A DNA stretch of 64,000 nt, taken from assembly GCA_945859605.1 (NCBI GenBank), contig OX243822.1:26248185-26312184 (forward strand), read 5' to 3'. The position numbers and the translations under genes were made by a program. The stretch comes from Lumbricus rubellus. Lineage: Eukaryota; Annelida; Clitellata; Crassiclitellata; Lumbricidae. The notes under the pieces are model-generated. The model had not been told where the DNA came from, made no database searches, and saw nothing but the letters and a program-made list of their open reading frames with translations. Positions 22,358 to 32,631 of this stretch are shown one piece after another (position 1 is the first letter of the stretch; the number at the start of each line of letters is the position of its first letter).

Positions 22358-22526
22358 TATTTTGCACCGAAATGAACTTTATTTTTCAGAGTTTTTGTTG
22401 TGATATTAAACTTTGAATTATTGAACTTTATGTAGTTAAGTAACGGAACTGAACTGTATATTGTATTTTTGTGACTTTAATGTCGGAAACACCGTAGATG
22501 TTTCCTCTTTTTGTGGTCGGGGGGTC

Positions 22527-22999
22527 TGTTGGGATTGGTCCTCCATCCCATCATCTCGTATTCACACGTGCACGTGTATTAATTAAGACGCACTCCGTTT
22601 AGTGGTAAGAAGGATTGTTGAGCAATATAAATAGAAGTGCTCTTCGGTTGAAAGCGGAGACCGGTTTTAGTTAAGTTGAGTGTTAAAGTGCACCTATGTT
22701 GGTGTCACGTTTTGTACCCTTTGTGGTCTGTTGCTTCGTTCGTGTGTGTCTCCTTAGTGAGCACGTATTTAAGATTTGCCGGTTCTCCAATTTTAGTCTT
22801 CCTCGTTGGAATGACGCTTGTATTAAATGATAGATTAAGTACGCTTTCGGAAGATTCCGACTTCAGACGTGTGTGTTCGTTCTGGGTATTTGTGAGTATC
22901 GTTTCAATTTATGTTCCATTGTACATAGTGTAAATAAACTTTAAACTTTTTGAATGACTTTTTCATTTGTTTTCTCTACTCCTAGACAACTAGCTAACA
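22527..22999 (+). repeat. 3' LTR
   Basis: Same length as the 5' LTR and apparently the same sequence throughout (TGTTGGGATTGG to ACTAGCTAACA), including the TATAAATA and AATAAA signals. Confidence 0.9.
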
Positions 23000-23023
23000 A
23001 CATACATACATACATACATACAT

Positions 23024-23058
<35 letters not shown>

Positions 23059-23075
23059 TACATACATACATACAT

Positions 23076-23134
<59 letters not shown>

Positions 23135-23320
23135 TACATACATACATACATACATACATACATACATACATACATACATACATACATACATACATACATA
23201 CATACATACATACATACATACATACATACATACATACATACATACATACATACATACATACATACATACATACATACATACATACATACAGACATACAGA
23301 CATACAGACATACAGATAGA
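23000..23320. repeat. (CATA)n/(CAGA)n microsatellite, right of LTR element
   Basis: Alternating CATA and CAGA blocks followed by about 160 bp of pure CATA. It continues the array interrupted at 19309. Confidence 0.92.
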
Positions 23321-23339
23321 TGCATGTACGTAGAGAGAC

Positions 23340-23466
23340 AGTGAAGGATTTTGCTTTGGTTTCTGTATACAGTGCCGAATTTCATGTGGAGGTTCGAACC
23401 CACACTCTCCGCATTACAAGGGCAGCTGCACTCTAACCAACCGGCAACCACTCGCAACGATTCACA
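23340..23466 (-). mobile_element. tRNA-Thr-like SINE
   Basis: On the minus strand the sequence reads like a tRNA. It has a GGTTGGTTAGAGTGC D-arm/A-box region, a CTTGTAATG anticodon loop with anticodon TGT (Thr), and a perfect GGTTCGAACCTCC B box, followed by a non-tRNA tail. Stem pairing is imperfect, so this is a tRNA-derived retroposon rather than a functional tRNA. Confidence 0.65.
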
Positions 23467-23589
23467 AAAGAAACACAAAGGCACCTCCCCCACACCCTCC
23501 CAACATCAGACGACGAAACCATCGCAACCGCTCACAGCCACAGAACGTTTGCGACAGAAGTAATTCAGTTAGAAAAACACGTTGTCACG

Positions 23590-23960
23590 AGAACTCAGAC
23601 AGACTGACGGACAGACAGACAGGCAGACAGGCAGACGGACGGACGGACGGACAGACAAACAGACAGACATGCAGACGGACAGACGCAAGACGGATGCAAC
23701 CAGACAGACAGAGATATATATACAGACAGACAGATACATTTAGACAGAAAAGCAAAGAACAGAGACAGACAAACAGACAGACAGGCAGACAGACCGACAG
23801 ACAGACGGACAGACAGGCAGGCAGGTAGACGGACGGACATACGTGCAAACATATATACCTGCAATGCTACAGACATACACAAGCACAGACATATGCACTC
23901 ACATTGACGGATGGATGAAGATAGGAAGACAGACACACAGGCGACAAGATTGACGGATAG
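23590..23960. repeat. Imperfect CAGA/GACGGA microsatellite
   Basis: Degenerate CAGACAGACGGACGG units over about 370 bp. All long frames here are Cys/Leu/Ser/Val repeat artefacts. Confidence 0.85.
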
Positions 23961-24319
23961 ATGAACAGAGACATTAAGAGAGACAACAAAGCAAAGAGAC
24001 ACGTAGACATAGCCAGAGGAATTACTGCTAAGCATCAATTATGCAGGCGCTGCATAATTGCGAGGACCAACCAACACGTCCCCAATGTCGATTTACAACA
24101 GCGCTATAGAAACCACGTTCTCTGCTTCTCCTTCTTATGCTCCTTCTGTTCTTACTCCTTCTCTTACATCGTTCAAATCTTCCTTTCCCTCCTCCTCCTT
24201 TCAATATCCCACCTTCCACTCTTCCTCAGTCTAGAATATAATATAATAAAATTGAATTGATTTGAATGGGAAAACCGCAAAAATTACTAGACGTAAACAG
24301 AATTGAAAAAAACAAGCTA

Positions 24320-24870
24320 CGATATTAAAGGCTATATCTGAATATGACAGAATAAAATACAGAGGAGGCTAACATTCGAGAACAGAATAGAAAGACGAGA
24401 ATCGATGAGAAGAGAAAAGAGCACAGCAGAATAAAATGGAACGAAGGAGATTGATCTACATGTATAACAGCATGATAGAAAGAACAGCCTAGAAAGAACA
24501 GAAGAGACTGCACAAAAGAACAGAATGAGGCAAATGAGAACAAGCAAGAACAGAAAGTTACAGAATAGTATTTAAAGCATGTAAAGACATAATAGAATAC
24601 AACAATAGAATAAGATGGAGCAAACCAGAAATTAGAACTGAACAACAGAGAACATAATAGAACAGATCATATCCGTATAGAACAGGAAAATATAGAGCAA
24701 ACTATATATATAGAATACAATAGAATACGTCTCACTAAAACTGAGCAAATTCACAATACATGTAGAAAGAACTATAGCCATAGAACGGTCGGGAAAACAA
24801 CGGAATAATTTAGAACAAAACAGAACAATAGATGATACAGATGACAAGATATTTCAGCAGATGAAAAACA
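24320..24870. repeat. GAACAGAATAGAA-type purine-rich low-complexity block
   Basis: Many degenerate units of AGAACAGAATAGAA lie over about 550 bp. The frames rich in Phe/Ser/Cys on the opposite strand derive from this. Confidence 0.7.
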
Positions 24871-25159
24871 GATAACAAATGACAACGCGCCAGATTGGAT
24901 TACATCTGTATACCAATGTATCGTCTCAGAGCGGTGCTTGTCGGTAAAAGCGCTACATAAAATATTGGATTATATAGCTCCTTTTCTTCGACTGTCGCTC
25001 GGCACAACGTAGGCGATGGTAACTCACGCGGAACGCACAAATACGAAGGCAAATATATAAAGATATAATTATATTCGATTACACATACAGACATACATAC
25101 AGACAGACAGACAGACAGCACAAAGACAAATATTTAAGTACGCATATACAGACATAATT

Positions 25160-25244
25160 ATGTATATGTCGATTAATCATTATATATATATATATATATA
25201 ATTATATATGTATTTACAAGTAGATACAATCGCGTCATTATACA

Positions 25245-25310
<66 letters not shown>

Positions 25311-25320
25311 ATTATACATA
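25160..25320. repeat. (TA)n microsatellite
   Basis: Two TA tracts, the longer near 25249-25300. Confidence 0.9.
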
Positions 25321-25429
25321 CATACATATTTTACATCTATTATACAACGACCGTGTACTCCTTTAAATTTATTTATTCGTAATGTAAGTTATGTCATAAT
25401 TTTATCTGCATTACATGCACACGAACAAT

Positions 25430-25998
25430 TTACATACATACATAGGCCTACATACATACATACATACATACATACATACATACATACATACATACATACA
25501 TACATAGGCCTACATACATACATGCATACATACATACATACATACATACATAGGCCTACATACATAGGCCTACATACATACATAGGCCTACATACATACA
25601 TACATACATACATACATACATACATACATACATACATACATACATACATACATACATACATACATACATACATACATACATACATACATACATACATACA
25701 TACATACATACATACATACATACATACATACATACATACATACATACATACGTACTTCATACGTATTTACACACATACATGCATATATACATAATGCATG
25801 CATGCATACATACATACATGCATACATACATACATACATACATACATACATACATACATACATACATACATACATACATACATACATACATACATACATA
25901 CATACATACATACATACATACATACATACATACATACATACATACATACATACATACATACATACATACATACATACATACATACATACATACATACA

Positions 25999-26030
<32 letters not shown>
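25430..26030. repeat. Large (CATA)n microsatellite with GGCC interruptions
   Basis: About 600 bp of CATA repeat, broken by several TAGGCCTA octamers (25444-25590) and a non-repeat island at 25750-25800. The very long Tyr/Val/Cys/Met and His/Thr/Tyr/Ile frames are artefacts. Confidence 0.95.
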
Positions 26031-26031
<1 letters not shown>

Positions 26032-26329
26032 TCGCAATTATTATGTATGCAATTTTTATGCATTAACGGCCTACAATTATAATTATCTATTAATACATGT
26101 GCTATAATTAGTATAATATTTCTTTTAGCGACGCTATATTTAGGCAGCTAGATCCATGCTCCAATACGTAGTGAACTTACCAAGAAAACGTCCTAATAAT
26201 AACTCTTAGATATATTTATTTATTAAATTGATATACTATGATAAAGAATACTCCGCCATTAATAAATAAAGACTGACTTGTCTAACTGCTTCACATCTGA
26301 CTAAATCTGTTCGTTCCCTCTCTTCCCTT

Positions 26330-26600
26330 CTCGTCTTTTCTTCCACCTGTGGCTGCTCCAGAAACCACCCGCCGCCAAAGCCGATCCTCGCCGGTGCGTC
26401 AACCGCCCCACCGCAAGCAGCTCTTCCACCTTCCGCACTCCTTCCCTCTTCATCCGCTGCATAAATTTCCCTATCGATTGCCCGCTGGGCGTCGCCACTT
26501 TGTTGCTGATATTTTCGTCTTCTTCGTTGCCGACAAGATGGCCGCCGCCGGCGCATGCGCACTCGCTGAATCTCCATCATCCGGGTGCTGATGGAGGAGG
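26330..26600. promoter_or_regulatory. Candidate CpG-rich host promoter (YY1 and NRF1 sites)
   Basis: A GC- and CpG-rich island in otherwise AT-rich DNA. It contains AAGATGGCCGCC (26535-26546), a YY1-type core promoter motif, immediately followed by GCGCATGCGC (26551-26560), a perfect NRF1 palindrome. This pairing is typical of housekeeping-gene start sites. The gene served and its direction are unknown; short frames here show no recognised domain. Confidence 0.5.
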
Positions 26601-26609
26601 CAAACAGCA

Positions 26610-27370
26610 TCGGGTGTGGTCAGTTTGGGCGTTGAAATTGCAGCTGGGTTTTTGATGCACGATGCGTCCAAACGTTTGAGGAGTTGTCAAGAGCTGCTCT
26701 GTGAAGACCCGCATGATAATTAGTTTTGCCGGTAAAACCGTAGTTTAGGCTGCTAAATTATTTTGTTTGTTTAATGTGAAGTGCATGATGTGTTGATGAA
26801 AGTAATTGTCTGCCTAAACGGAAGCTGGGCTGATGAAACTAATTTATTGCTTAAATTGAAGTTGGCTTCAGTGATTTGATGGAAATAATTGTTTCCGGAA
26901 ATAGAGGCTGGATAGATTAGCAGGTTTTTCCTAGAATCCCATTACCCCGTTACATACATGAAGAAGTGGGATTTTACGTGGGCAGAGGTTTTGCATAAAA
27001 GAAATTGGATTGATGAAAAAAATTCTGGTAAGACAGAAGTTGGATTGATGATAATAACTCTTGTTTAAACAGAATTTTCATTCAATCTATTTCGCTTTAG
27101 ATGTCTTTAGTAGAAGCTCTACACATTGATATCAATAATTATTATTATCATAGCAATTATCTTAGAAATTGGTAGACTGCATACAAACAAACACAACGTC
27201 AAAGTTGGTCAAATACTGCATTGAGGACATTGCATAATTATTTTAGCAACGTAGACTATGTATACGACAATTTGCTTTATATCAGAAACCCTGTTTGCCT
27301 CTTGGGATGGCAAGCGACAGTTGGTTGCCCATCTGTTAAGTAGCTACTCTGCTAGTAAGGCGAAGCGAAA
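26610..27370. other. Non-coding DNA downstream of the CpG island
   Basis: No gene is recognised. Between 26740 and 27070 there is a loose ~80-bp periodicity of AAGTTGGATTGATGA-like phrases, possibly a degenerate minisatellite. Confidence 0.35.
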
Positions 27371-27379
27371 GGGTTCTAG

Positions 27380-27700
27380 CTTTTCCTCCTTCTCCTTCTC
27401 CTCCTCCACCTCTTCCTGCTCCCTCCTCCTCCTTCTATTTCTCCTCCTCTTCCTCCTTCAATTACTTCTTCTATTCCTCCTTTTCCTTTTTATCCTCCTC
27501 GTCCTGCTCCTCCTTGTCCTCCTTCTCCTCTTTCTCCTCCTCCTCTCCTCCTCTTCTTCTTCCTCTTTCTTTTTTCTTCCAGCCCTTGTTCATCCTCCCG
27601 CCCCTCCTCGTCCTAATCCTCCTCCTGCTCTTCGTCCTCCTCTACTCCTTCCTCCTGCTCCTCCTCCTCCTCCCTTCCTCCTGCTTCTCCTCTGAATCAT
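27380..27700. repeat. Polypyrimidine (CTC/CTT)n tract
   Basis: CTCCTC/CTTCTC-rich sequence similar in kind to 6690-7430; its Ser/Leu/Pro frames are not genes. Confidence 0.85.
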
Positions 27701-27790
27701 TTATCGCGGTTGGGGCTCTTGAGGAAGTCCTTCACTAGCAATCTCTCTCAGCACCATCGATTGACACTTTGTCATTAATTGGTAGCGAGT
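27700..27790 (+). repeat. Fragment of a SINE body
   Basis: AGTCCTTCACTAGCAAT and CAGCACCATCGATTGACACTT match the body of the SINE-like sequence at 56222-56410. Confidence 0.45.
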
Positions 27791-28240
27791 AAAACAATGT
27801 GCTATATATATTATATATATAATATATGATTATATATACATGTATATGTATGTATGTATATATATATATATATATGTGTATATATATATTTTCTACGGAT
27901 GGGAGTCTGACAATGTCTTGCTGAGCCATGAAAATAATGTTGCCCTCTGTTGTTTGTTTCTGATCTTAATTATCAGTCGGTAAAAATTATAATTTTATCA
28001 ATAAGCAACGAATGAGAAACGTCTATAAAATAAATACCTCGCTAGAGAAACGTCATCTCGGACTTAATGATCAATTTGCATTTCCCAATATCATATATCT
28101 CGAATAGCAATACCTGTTTCGCCTTTCTCTGCCTTATATTAACTCACCGTATACCTTTTCGTAACTTCCTCCATCCCACGGCTGTTTTTAAGGAATTTTT
28201 TAGAACTGCATGACCCCTTCTTTCCTTTCCTATCTTCCAC

Positions 28241-28349
28241 GGTAAATTACTTCCAATTATGACCATTTTGCTAGTCTTAACTGTACAGAAGACTAGTGCT
28301 TCTATACAGCTGCACATTTTGTGCACAACTGCACGTTAAAAAAGCCCTG
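28241..28349 (-). mobile_element. hAT-like MITE fragment
   Basis: Ends TTAAAAAAGCCCTG. Read on the opposite strand, it matches the complete 140-bp element at 54745-54884 through GTGCAGTTGT and TGGAAGTAATTTACC segments, although it is diverged. Confidence 0.6.
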
Positions 28350-28570
28350 CTCCATACTACCTTCAGTGGTTAAAACGGTGTGGGTGATCAGTTGAACACG
28401 GAAGAATATTTTTACTGGAGCACAATAAATGCCGTTCCCACGCTTTCCCATGCACTTTAAACCCTATTTTAGATAACTGATCATACATTTTTCACACCTT
28501 TCTATTCTAAGCCTTATAAAATTATATCTGACCATTCACTTCGTTACTGGTCTATAGTACCTTGCTCATA

Positions 28571-28860
28571 AGTGCTGTAATATGCCAAGCAAATTTCTGT
28601 CCAAGGTAACGGCCTTTGTTGTCATAGACCCTGGTCAAATTGGAAGCCGAACACAACTATTTCGGTACTTAACATATGAATTCTCTTATGCAAATGACGT
28701 AATTGTGACGTCAATAATCATGCCAGAAACTTCATATTTGAATCAATGTAAGATAATTATCTCAGGATAAAAACAGTTTTAAAATTTTGAAAATCGATAA
28801 AGATTTGCCTGTTTTATTCACATTATAAAAAGGGGTCTCGATTTATTGGGACACAGTGTA
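28571..28860. mobile_element. Foldback MITE arm followed by a mariner-type right end
   Basis: Bases 28571-28650 match one arm of the foldback element at 3730-3950 (TGCCAAGCAAATTTCTGTCC). The stretch up to 28858 ends GGGACACAGTG before TA, like the right end of the element at 8362-8973. No coding sequence is seen. Confidence 0.55.
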
Positions 28861-29430
28861 GTTCATTACATTGCCCCAGAATTCCATGAGAGATTCAATG
28901 TCAGAGACAGATCAAGGTAGTTCAAGGCTTTTGACATAATTTAGTCGACATAGTTGCACAGTTTGCAGAATGATACATGTACAACGAAAAAAACTTTAGG
29001 CCAAAATACTGAAACAATTATTTTTCTCAAACTGTTCAAGTCAACCACTAGAGACAAGGCGCAAAAATCAGCCGATCACACGAAGAATAAATAAATAATA
29101 TAATGAACAGTGTAAATAAATTATTTAAATATTTCTGGTTTCATAAAATCTTCCAAATGATTCTAAGATGAAAACCAAAAATATTTTTTAATTACCGACA
29201 AATCTCCCATTATTTTACCAGGTCCTACTTTCCAAAGCTCTACTCTTATTAAATGGAAACCTATAAACTTAGTTTCGCCAAATCAGATGTTGTTTTCGTT
29301 TGGTTTAATTCGCTCTCGATCCGATGCATTCGTCCCTTATGCGGCGCAGGCGCAGTAGCAGCGTCTACGTGTGATGGGGACAGACGTGAAATCATGGATT
29401 AGATGAGATTAGGACGATGAACGTCTTTTG
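28861..29430. other. Non-coding DNA
   Basis: AT-rich, with a short GC-richer patch containing GGCGCAGGCGCAG (29343-29355), reminiscent of a degenerate NRF1 site. Nothing else is supported. Confidence 0.35.
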
Positions 29431-29439
29431 CGTCAGCAG

Positions 29440-29677
29440 CCGAGAGAAGAAGAAGAAGAAGATGGTGATGATGATGAGGATGATGAGGATGATGAGGATG
29501 ATGAGGGTTTGACGAAGGGTGGATGTCAGTTGGCAGAGGGTGGGTCAGGGTTAAACGGAAGAGCGCCTTCGTCCACTGCGGTGGCAGCAGACGGCGGCTG
29601 GATCTCTCTACATGTCTCTAGGTGTATCACTGTTGTGATCTTTACTCTTCCTACACCTCTCAGAATGCCTCTATGTA

Positions 29678-29726
<49 letters not shown>

Positions 29727-29980
29727 GTATGCCTGTTTATCTATCAACCTATCAACCTATCAACCTATCTGTTTGTCTGTCTGACCGTCTGTCTGTCCGT
29801 CGGTCCGTCCATTCATCTCTCCGTCCATCCATCAATCTATCCATCTATCCACCTATCCATCCGTCTGTCTCTGTCGATATATACATATATAATCCATTCA
29901 TCCATTCTTCCAGCCAGCCATCCATTCATCCAGCCAACCATCCGTCCGTTTATCTGTCCATCTATCTCATATAATATATA
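29440..29980. repeat. GAA/GAT, CTGT and CATC microsatellites
   Basis: AGA and GATGAG triplets (29445-29505), a (CTGT)n array (29678-29722), then degenerate CCATC/CTAT units to about 29965. Confidence 0.85.
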
Positions 29981-30344
29981 CATGTATATAATTATAATAA
30001 ATTATATATATATATATCTTTCTTGGCGACTTTCATCGCTATGCTGGCATGCAGAGCAGAACGCACTGAAGCGGAAGCAGAAAGGAAACTCGAAGGAATT
30101 GGAAGGCAAAGGAAGAGAAGGGGAGTGGCAAAGGAAGGGAAGGAAAGGGGAGTGGCAAGATGGAATAGCGCAACTGAATTTGAATGAAATATTCTTAAAA
30201 GCGCAGCGAATTTCAATCGTATTAGACAGACATAATAGAGACAGACAAACTTACCACAGACACAATACATGTACCGATAAACATGGTTCTACAGGGACAA
30301 GGGCGCCAACCAGAGGATACAACCATACAAGGACGCACAGTTCA

Positions 30345-30499
30345 CAGGGTGAGAATTGCCGGGAGGTTGGGGGGGGGGGGTTCAACCCCCCAGTAATTTT
30401 TAGAGCCCCATGTTAAAGTATGTTTTTCATACCCCAATTTCAAGTTTATCATAGGCCAACCCCCCCCCCCCCAGTTATTTTTTCACAATTCTCATACTG
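30345..30499. mobile_element. 155-bp hAT-type MITE with perfect 8-bp TSD
   Basis: Begins CAGGGTGAGAATTG and ends CACAATTCTCATACTG (inverted), flanked on both sides by ACAGTTCA (30337-30344 and 30500-30507). Poly-G and poly-C runs lie inside. A diverged relative is at 49650-49782. Confidence 0.85.
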
Positions 30500-30517
30500 A
30501 CAGTTCAACACACACAA

Positions 30518-30548
<31 letters not shown>

Positions 30549-31224
30549 ACACACACACACAAACACAGATATGCAGAGGAACAGAAACATATACGCACAG
30601 ATATAGCAAAGCATACAGACAGACAGACAATCGGAAGCACATCGAGACATATATGTATATATAGACAGATTGAAAGAGAGCAAAAACTGATGTGGTATGT
30701 TCAGATAATAATGCAGCTATATAAATTCGATCACTTTAAATAACACATCGCTTTGGTTAAATGGCTTTTTTCCTCTCATAAGAACCGTCGTTGTCGCCGC
30801 TGCCTCCTTCAGCCGAGAATAAACCGTCTCCATGGCAATGACAGTCGCTCTTCGTTCACTAGATGGCGATTGAAGTGCTCGACGGAGTTTCAAGTGCATT
30901 CGCTAGATGGCCAATTGGTCACGACTCCACGTCTACACGTCGTATAATAGCTCAAGTGGAAATGGAATTGTTAACTGCTGAACTGATTGCTTAGTAATGA
31001 GAGGCGAATTGTTTTGCTTTTGCAGCTCAAACTAAGAAAATAATTAAGAAGCATGTCTTCACCGCATGTCTCTTTCATTCATTAACATGATTAACGTATT
31101 TGTCTGTCTGTCTGTCTGTCTGTCTGTGCATGTGTGTGCCTGTCTGTCGGCCTGTCAGTCTCCATGTCTGTCCATCGACTGCCGGTTTGCATCTTTATAC
31201 CTTCCATCTTTTCTTCAATACGAC

Positions 31225-31265
31225 TCATTCATTCACTCGTTCGTATGTTCGTTCGTTCATTCGTT
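31225..31265. repeat. TTCG/ATTC tetranucleotide repeat, left flank of Polinton
   Basis: Degenerate GTTCGTTCATTC units that continue beyond the right end of the Polinton (47184-47205). The last six bases, TTCGTT, form the left copy of the target duplication. Confidence 0.8.
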
Positions 31266-31490
31266 AGTAGTAGTAAATCTTCGCTTCTGGATGTCTTTTA
31301 TTATTTCCTGAGGGGGGTGCTCGGTAGTACAGTGGATAGCGCGCTGGACTGTCGACCAAGAGGTCGGGGGTTCAATTCCCCGCCGGGGCAGAAATTTGTT
31401 ACGAGATTTCTGTTCCACAAGCCGACTCAGCTATGATGAGTACACGGTCAGTGGATGATGAGACGGCGAGGGAGAGGATTGGTCACCGCC
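31266..31490 (+). repeat. Polinton left terminal inverted repeat
   Basis: Pairs with 47027-47183 over the terminal ~90 bp and again from CTCAGCTATGATG to ACCGCC. The left copy has about 69 bp more (31356-31424), carrying the 3' half of a tRNA-like sequence. A further TCTTTTATTATTTC copy follows at 31499. Confidence 0.93.
31318..31390 (+). promoter_or_regulatory. tRNA-Asp-like Pol III promoter inside left TIR
   Basis: A 73-nt tRNA-like stretch with an A box TAGTACAGTGG (31325-31335), a GTC anticodon-position triplet and a B box GGTTCAATTCC (31369-31379). The T stem pairs well; the acceptor and anticodon stems have mismatches, so it is probably not a functional tRNA. It could drive a short Pol III transcript from the element end. 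Confidence 0.5.
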
Positions 31491-31527
31491 CTTTGGAAGT
31501 CTTTTATTATTTCGATCAGCAAGGAAA

Positions 31528-32601
31528 TTAAGGTCGTAAGAATACTGCCGAAAAGTCTCTAGCTAATATATTTAGTGCGATGTGCGAATAAGCGAATATC
31601 TCGAAAAAATCGGTATTGGTTACGAAAATTATGCAACTACCGGTTGAATTGTTAAACGCAGCTCCCGTTCCCCCTCCGCCCGCAATTTGCATGTAATTCG
31701 CCCCATTTCTATACAGGTAGACGTTACCAGGAGTGGTACTACTGTTACCAAATTCTATGTACGTCGAAACGAAATAGTATCCGGCTTTACCGGGAGTGAA
31801 ACGGGTCAGTCCCGCACTTATGACACCATCGGTTTTGAATCTTACACTATCGAAAGTAACTCTTGTGTGAGTTTTAGCGATTAAGAATTGCCAAGTTAAA
31901 GAATGAATGCTAAGCGCGGGACCGATTGAGATAGAATCTACATACTGCTTCGTAGCTGCATCGCTGGCGTTGTTGGGTTCGTGTAGTCCTGTAATGTAAG
32001 CATCATGCATAAAGATGGACTTATACACATTTATTTTAGACGGCGGAGTGCCATCGAGTGACTTAACCATCTCTAACATGATTTCATTGTTTATTCTAAA
32101 ACGAAATCCATCCATCGATTGTAATGTAATAGGATTGTTTAACGAACATTGTAGTTTATTTCGTATACTACCTAAGAAAATAGTGAATTCTTTATTTTCT
32201 CCTCTCAAGTCCTTACAACCCATTGAACGCAGACGATCGGAGCCAACGTTTAAGATTAGATCACCAGTCATGGTATCACCAGTTTTAGACACCTTCAATG
32301 TAACTTGTTCATCAACGTATTTCTTATTCGTCAAATGATTATCGTTGGACGGAGAATCGTCGTGATTCGTTATCAAATCAATGGCTTGACCCCAACTTAA
32401 GGCCTCATCCATTCCTGCTGTCAAAGGCTTCGTTGTGGGCAGTCCTTTAATTTTGTGACCACCCATTTTTAGATTTCCAGTCGCGATGTTTGCTCCATCC
32501 AATCGAAGAAAACTAGCATTTACTTGACTAAGAGTGACACCTCCAGCGATTACTCTTTGTGATGAACCAACATCGGTGTGACCGAATTTATCGACAGGCA
32601 T
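31528..32601 (-). CDS. Fibre-like protein with C1q/TNF-like head (fibre A)
   Basis: A 357-aa protein, first gene inside the left TIR. Residues ~1-108 form an anchor shared with the adjacent fibre gene (GGVTLSQVNASFLRLDG, LTNKKYVDEQV). The middle has phage tail-fibre-like repeats: a KTGDTMTGDLIL segment and LHEPNNASDAATKQYVD, the pattern seen in trimeric tail fibres. The last ~125 residues (from about SIHSLTWQF) end in FTPGKAGYYFVSTYIEFG and FSAVFLRP, which looks like a C1q/TNF-type jelly roll used as a trimeric receptor-binding head. It is predicted to be a vertex spike mediating attachment. ATG at 32601 is preceded directly by TATATATAAA. The homology is by motif only and the head assignment is the less certain part. 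Confidence 0.72.
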   Translation of the reverse strand: MPVDKFGHTDVGSSQRVIAGGVTLSQVNASFLRLDGANIATGNLKMGGHKIKGLPTTKPLTAGMDEALSWGQAIDLITNHDDSPSNDNHLTNKKYVDEQVTLKVSKTGDTMTGDLILNVGSDRLRSMGCKDLRGENKEFTIFLGSIRNKLQCSLNNPITLQSMDGFRFRINNEIMLEMVKSLDGTPPSKINVYKSIFMHDAYITGLHEPNNASDAATKQYVDSISIGPALSIHSLTWQFLIAKTHTRVTFDSVRFKTDGVISAGLTRFTPGKAGYYFVSTYIEFGNSSTTPGNVYLYRNGANYMQIAGGGGTGAAFNNSTGSCIIFVTNTDFFEIFAYSHIALNILARDFSAVFLRP

Positions 32602-32631
32602 TTTATATATAATAATAATTTTTAATGCAGA

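Larger units (their letters stand above)
19310..22999 (+). mobile_element. LTR retrotransposon without recognisable pol
   Basis: Two direct LTRs of 473 bp (19310-19782 and 22527-22999), each TG...CA, flank a 2744-bp interior. The primer binding site TGGGGGCTCGTCC (19785-19797) follows the left LTR and matches the 3' end of tRNA-Pro, as in murine leukaemia virus-type PBS. A purine-rich GGTCGGGGGGTC tract precedes the right LTR. The interior holds one long ORF of unknown function. The LTRs look identical by eye, so the insertion is recent. The flanks share ACAT (19306-19309 and 23000-23003), compatible with a 4-bp target duplication, but this lies in a 4-bp-period repeat and is weak evidence. 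Confidence 0.9.

Noticed and set aside
22941..23493. Long Cys/Met/Tyr/Val or His/Thr/Ile frames
   Set aside because: Direct products of CATA/CAGA tetranucleotide repeats; the same applies at 7703-8389, 18901-19385, 23585-24038 and 25389-26107.
25430..26030. CRISPR-like regular array
   Set aside because: Period-4 microsatellite without spacers, in an animal genome; no repeat-spacer pattern.
26236..26671. Several Arg/Ala-rich frames over the CpG island
   Set aside because: GC-rich, stop-poor sequence opens many frames; the promoter interpretation is better supported.
29622..30416. 264-codon frame at the CTGT/CATC repeats
   Set aside because: The first half is microsatellite-derived and the second half runs through simple repeats into a hAT MITE.
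31318..31390. Functional tRNA-Asp gene
   Set aside because: Acceptor and anticodon stems contain mismatches and the sequence is part of a Polinton TIR; kept only as a tRNA-like promoter.
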